From the NCBI GenBank assembly GCA_015662615.1, contig DQTU01000143.1, positions 1-6,705 of the forward strand: 6,705 bases of DNA. The letters run 5' to 3'. The notes below the pieces were generated by a model. It saw only the letters and a list, made by a program, of their open reading frames with translations. It was not told where the DNA came from and did not search any database. The position numbers and the translations under genes are program-made. This document shows positions 6,078 to 6,705 of this stretch, piece by piece. How positions within the stretch are numbered: position 1 is the first letter of the stretch; the number at the start of each line of letters is the position of its first letter. The stretch is from Campylobacterales bacterium (GTDB lineage Bacteria; Campylobacterota; Campylobacteria; Campylobacterales; QNZT01).

Positions 6078-6335
6078 TTACTGTCCAGCAGCTTTTTTCA
6101 CACTTCCGCACTTCCCTGTACCGCACTTCATACCTTCAGCTTTGATGCTAGCGCCACATTTTCCTGCACCGCATTTTCCTTGCATTCCAGTACCGCATTT
6201 ACCTACACCCATACTACTCTCTGTTGGTGTAATAGTCTTAGCTGAACAGCTATCTTTTGTAGAACATCCCATAGTTATCATCCCCAATGCAAATATGGAA
6301 CCAATGAGTAGATTTCTGATTGTTTGAGCTTTCAT
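6078..6335 (-). CDS. Small Cys-rich exported peptide with KCG repeats (HvfA-like)
   Basis: An 85-residue precursor. The N terminus has a basic start (MKAQTIR), a hydrophobic core (about 8-23) and MGC at 22-24, a loose lipobox with Cys24 as possible lipid attachment; a Sec-cleaved peptide is the alternative. After a Ser/Thr linker come five Lys-Cys-Gly units, at 46-48, 54-56, 59-61, 70-72 and 75-77, mostly as GKCG, in a Gly/Lys-rich low-complexity tail. This resembles HvfA-family precursors, whose EGKCG repeats are modified by DUF692 (MNIO) enzymes to make copper-binding groups. Here the Glu before GKCG is absent from every unit, and no DUF692 or DUF2063 partner is in the window, so metal binding by free thiols is equally possible. 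A strong AAGGAGAG lies 6 bases before the ATG, supporting real translation. Followed by a hairpin and apparently monocistronic. The coding region is real; function is inference. Confidence 0.85.
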   Translation of the reverse strand: MKAQTIRNLLIGSIFALGMITMGCSTKDSCSAKTITPTESSMGVGKCGTGMQGKCGAGKCGASIKAEGMKCGTGKCGSVKKAAGQ

Positions 6336-6379
6336 GATACTCTCTCCTTATCATATTTAAGATATTGAAATTCTATCGG

Positions 6380-6408
6380 TTGAATATGTAGTGAATGTGT
6401 AGTATACT
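6380..6408 (+). promoter_or_regulatory. Sigma70-type promoter for the ABC-F gene
   Basis: TTGAAT (6380-6385) and TATACT (6403-6408) are separated by exactly 17 bases, each differing from consensus by one base. Transcription would begin near 6415, giving a leader of under 20 bases before ATG 6433. It lies in the 97-base divergent spacer shared with the KCG peptide gene, whose own promoter is not clear; a weak minus-strand TAGAAT sits at 6370-6375 without a good -35. Confidence 0.6.
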
Positions 6409-6432
6409 TATTTCAAAACAAACGGATAAACT

Positions 6433-6705
6433 ATGATACAACTAACCAATCTCTCTAAAAGCTTTGGCGGACAGACGCTTTTTAGAAATCTTAACCTGAA
6501 ACTCTCACCCAACCAAAAGATAGGACTTATCGGACGAAACGGCTCTGGAAAATCAACTCTTTTTAAAATCATTTTGGGAGAAGAGGGGTATGATGATGGA
6601 GATATGAGTATCCCGAAAAATTATAAGATAGGGACACTTCGTCAGCATCTTGAATTTACAAAAAAAACCGTGAGAGAAGAGTGCGTGCAGGTTTTGTCAG
6701 AAGAA
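6433..6705 (+). CDS. ABC-F family ATP-binding protein (5' part, runs off the window)
   Basis: The first 91 residues of a soluble ABC ATPase. The protein opens MIQLTNLSKSFGGQTLF, with an A-loop aromatic at Phe11, then has Walker A GRNGSGKS (34-41) and a Q-loop region IGTLRQH near 66-72. The LRQ Q-loop, the early Walker A and the start with no membrane segment fit the ABC-F group (Uup, YbiT, EttA, Rli-like), which act on ribosomes rather than in transport. The signature motif, Walker B and the second ATPase domain would lie beyond 6705. The ribosome-binding site is weak (GGA at 6424-6426). Subgroup cannot be decided from this fragment. Confidence 0.88.
   Translation, partial: MIQLTNLSKSFGGQTLFRNLNLKLSPNQKIGLIGRNGSGKSTLFKIILGEEGYDDGDMSIPKNYKIGTLRQHLEFTKKTVREECVQVLSEE

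Noticed and set aside
6081..6200. Direct DNA repeats (CCGCA-type units) as a possible CRISPR or tandem-repeat array
   Set aside because: The units are irregularly spaced, short, and explained by repeated Lys-Cys-Gly codons.
6025..6327. Plus-strand frames of 100 and 63 codons with repeated 'PHFP'-like units
   Set aside because: The repeats are the reverse reading of the KCG codons. The minus-strand frame has a signal sequence and a strong AAGGAGAG site; the plus frames have neither.
6350..6355. Minus-strand TATGAT as a -10 for the KCG peptide gene
   Set aside because: It abuts the Shine-Dalgarno, so transcription would start inside or after the ribosome-binding site.

Overview
The window is AT-rich, densely packed bacterial DNA. 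Three things suggest a Campylobacterota (epsilonproteobacterial) chromosome, perhaps a Sulfurimonas-like sulfur oxidiser: a group III truncated haemoglobin of the Campylobacter Ctb type, a membrane-tethered TAXI-type solute-binding protein, and extended -10 style promoter sequences. This placement rests on gene style and base composition, not on a database match.

The left half (1-3717, plus strand) holds five genes almost end to end: an AraC-family regulator (start possibly outside the window), a polytopic membrane protein with nucleoside-recognition/Gate-like repeats, a group III truncated haemoglobin, a fumarylacetoacetate-hydrolase (FAH) family enzyme with the FAHD1/YcgM active-site pattern, and a TAXI-type solute-binding protein. 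The Gate gene and the globin overlap by 7 bases, and the globin and FAH genes are 3 bases apart, so these are probably co-transcribed. The TAXI gene is abnormal. Its reading frame has no ATG, GTG or TTG before codon 46, although the upstream part clearly encodes a signal anchor, so it either starts at ATA or is damaged. Its binding domain also looks about 100 residues short.

The right half (3710-5960, minus strand) is a serine-biosynthesis operon, serC then serA, with one base between serC and the preferred serA start. These two genes catalyse the first two steps from 3-phosphoglycerate to serine; the phosphatase serB is not here. serA converges on the TAXI gene. The two coding regions overlap by 8 bases inside a perfect 14-bp palindrome, and both end in Val-Ile-stop.

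Upstream of serC lies a small minus-strand gene for an exported, probably lipid-anchored peptide with five Lys-Cys-Gly motifs. It resembles HvfA-type modified metallophore precursors but has no modification enzyme nearby. A strong hairpin follows its stop codon. Divergent from it, the first 91 codons of an ABC-F family ATPase run off the right edge behind a good sigma70-type promoter.

No rRNA, tRNA, CRISPR array, insertion sequence or phage gene was seen. Every stretch longer than about 120 bases is accounted for by a gene.
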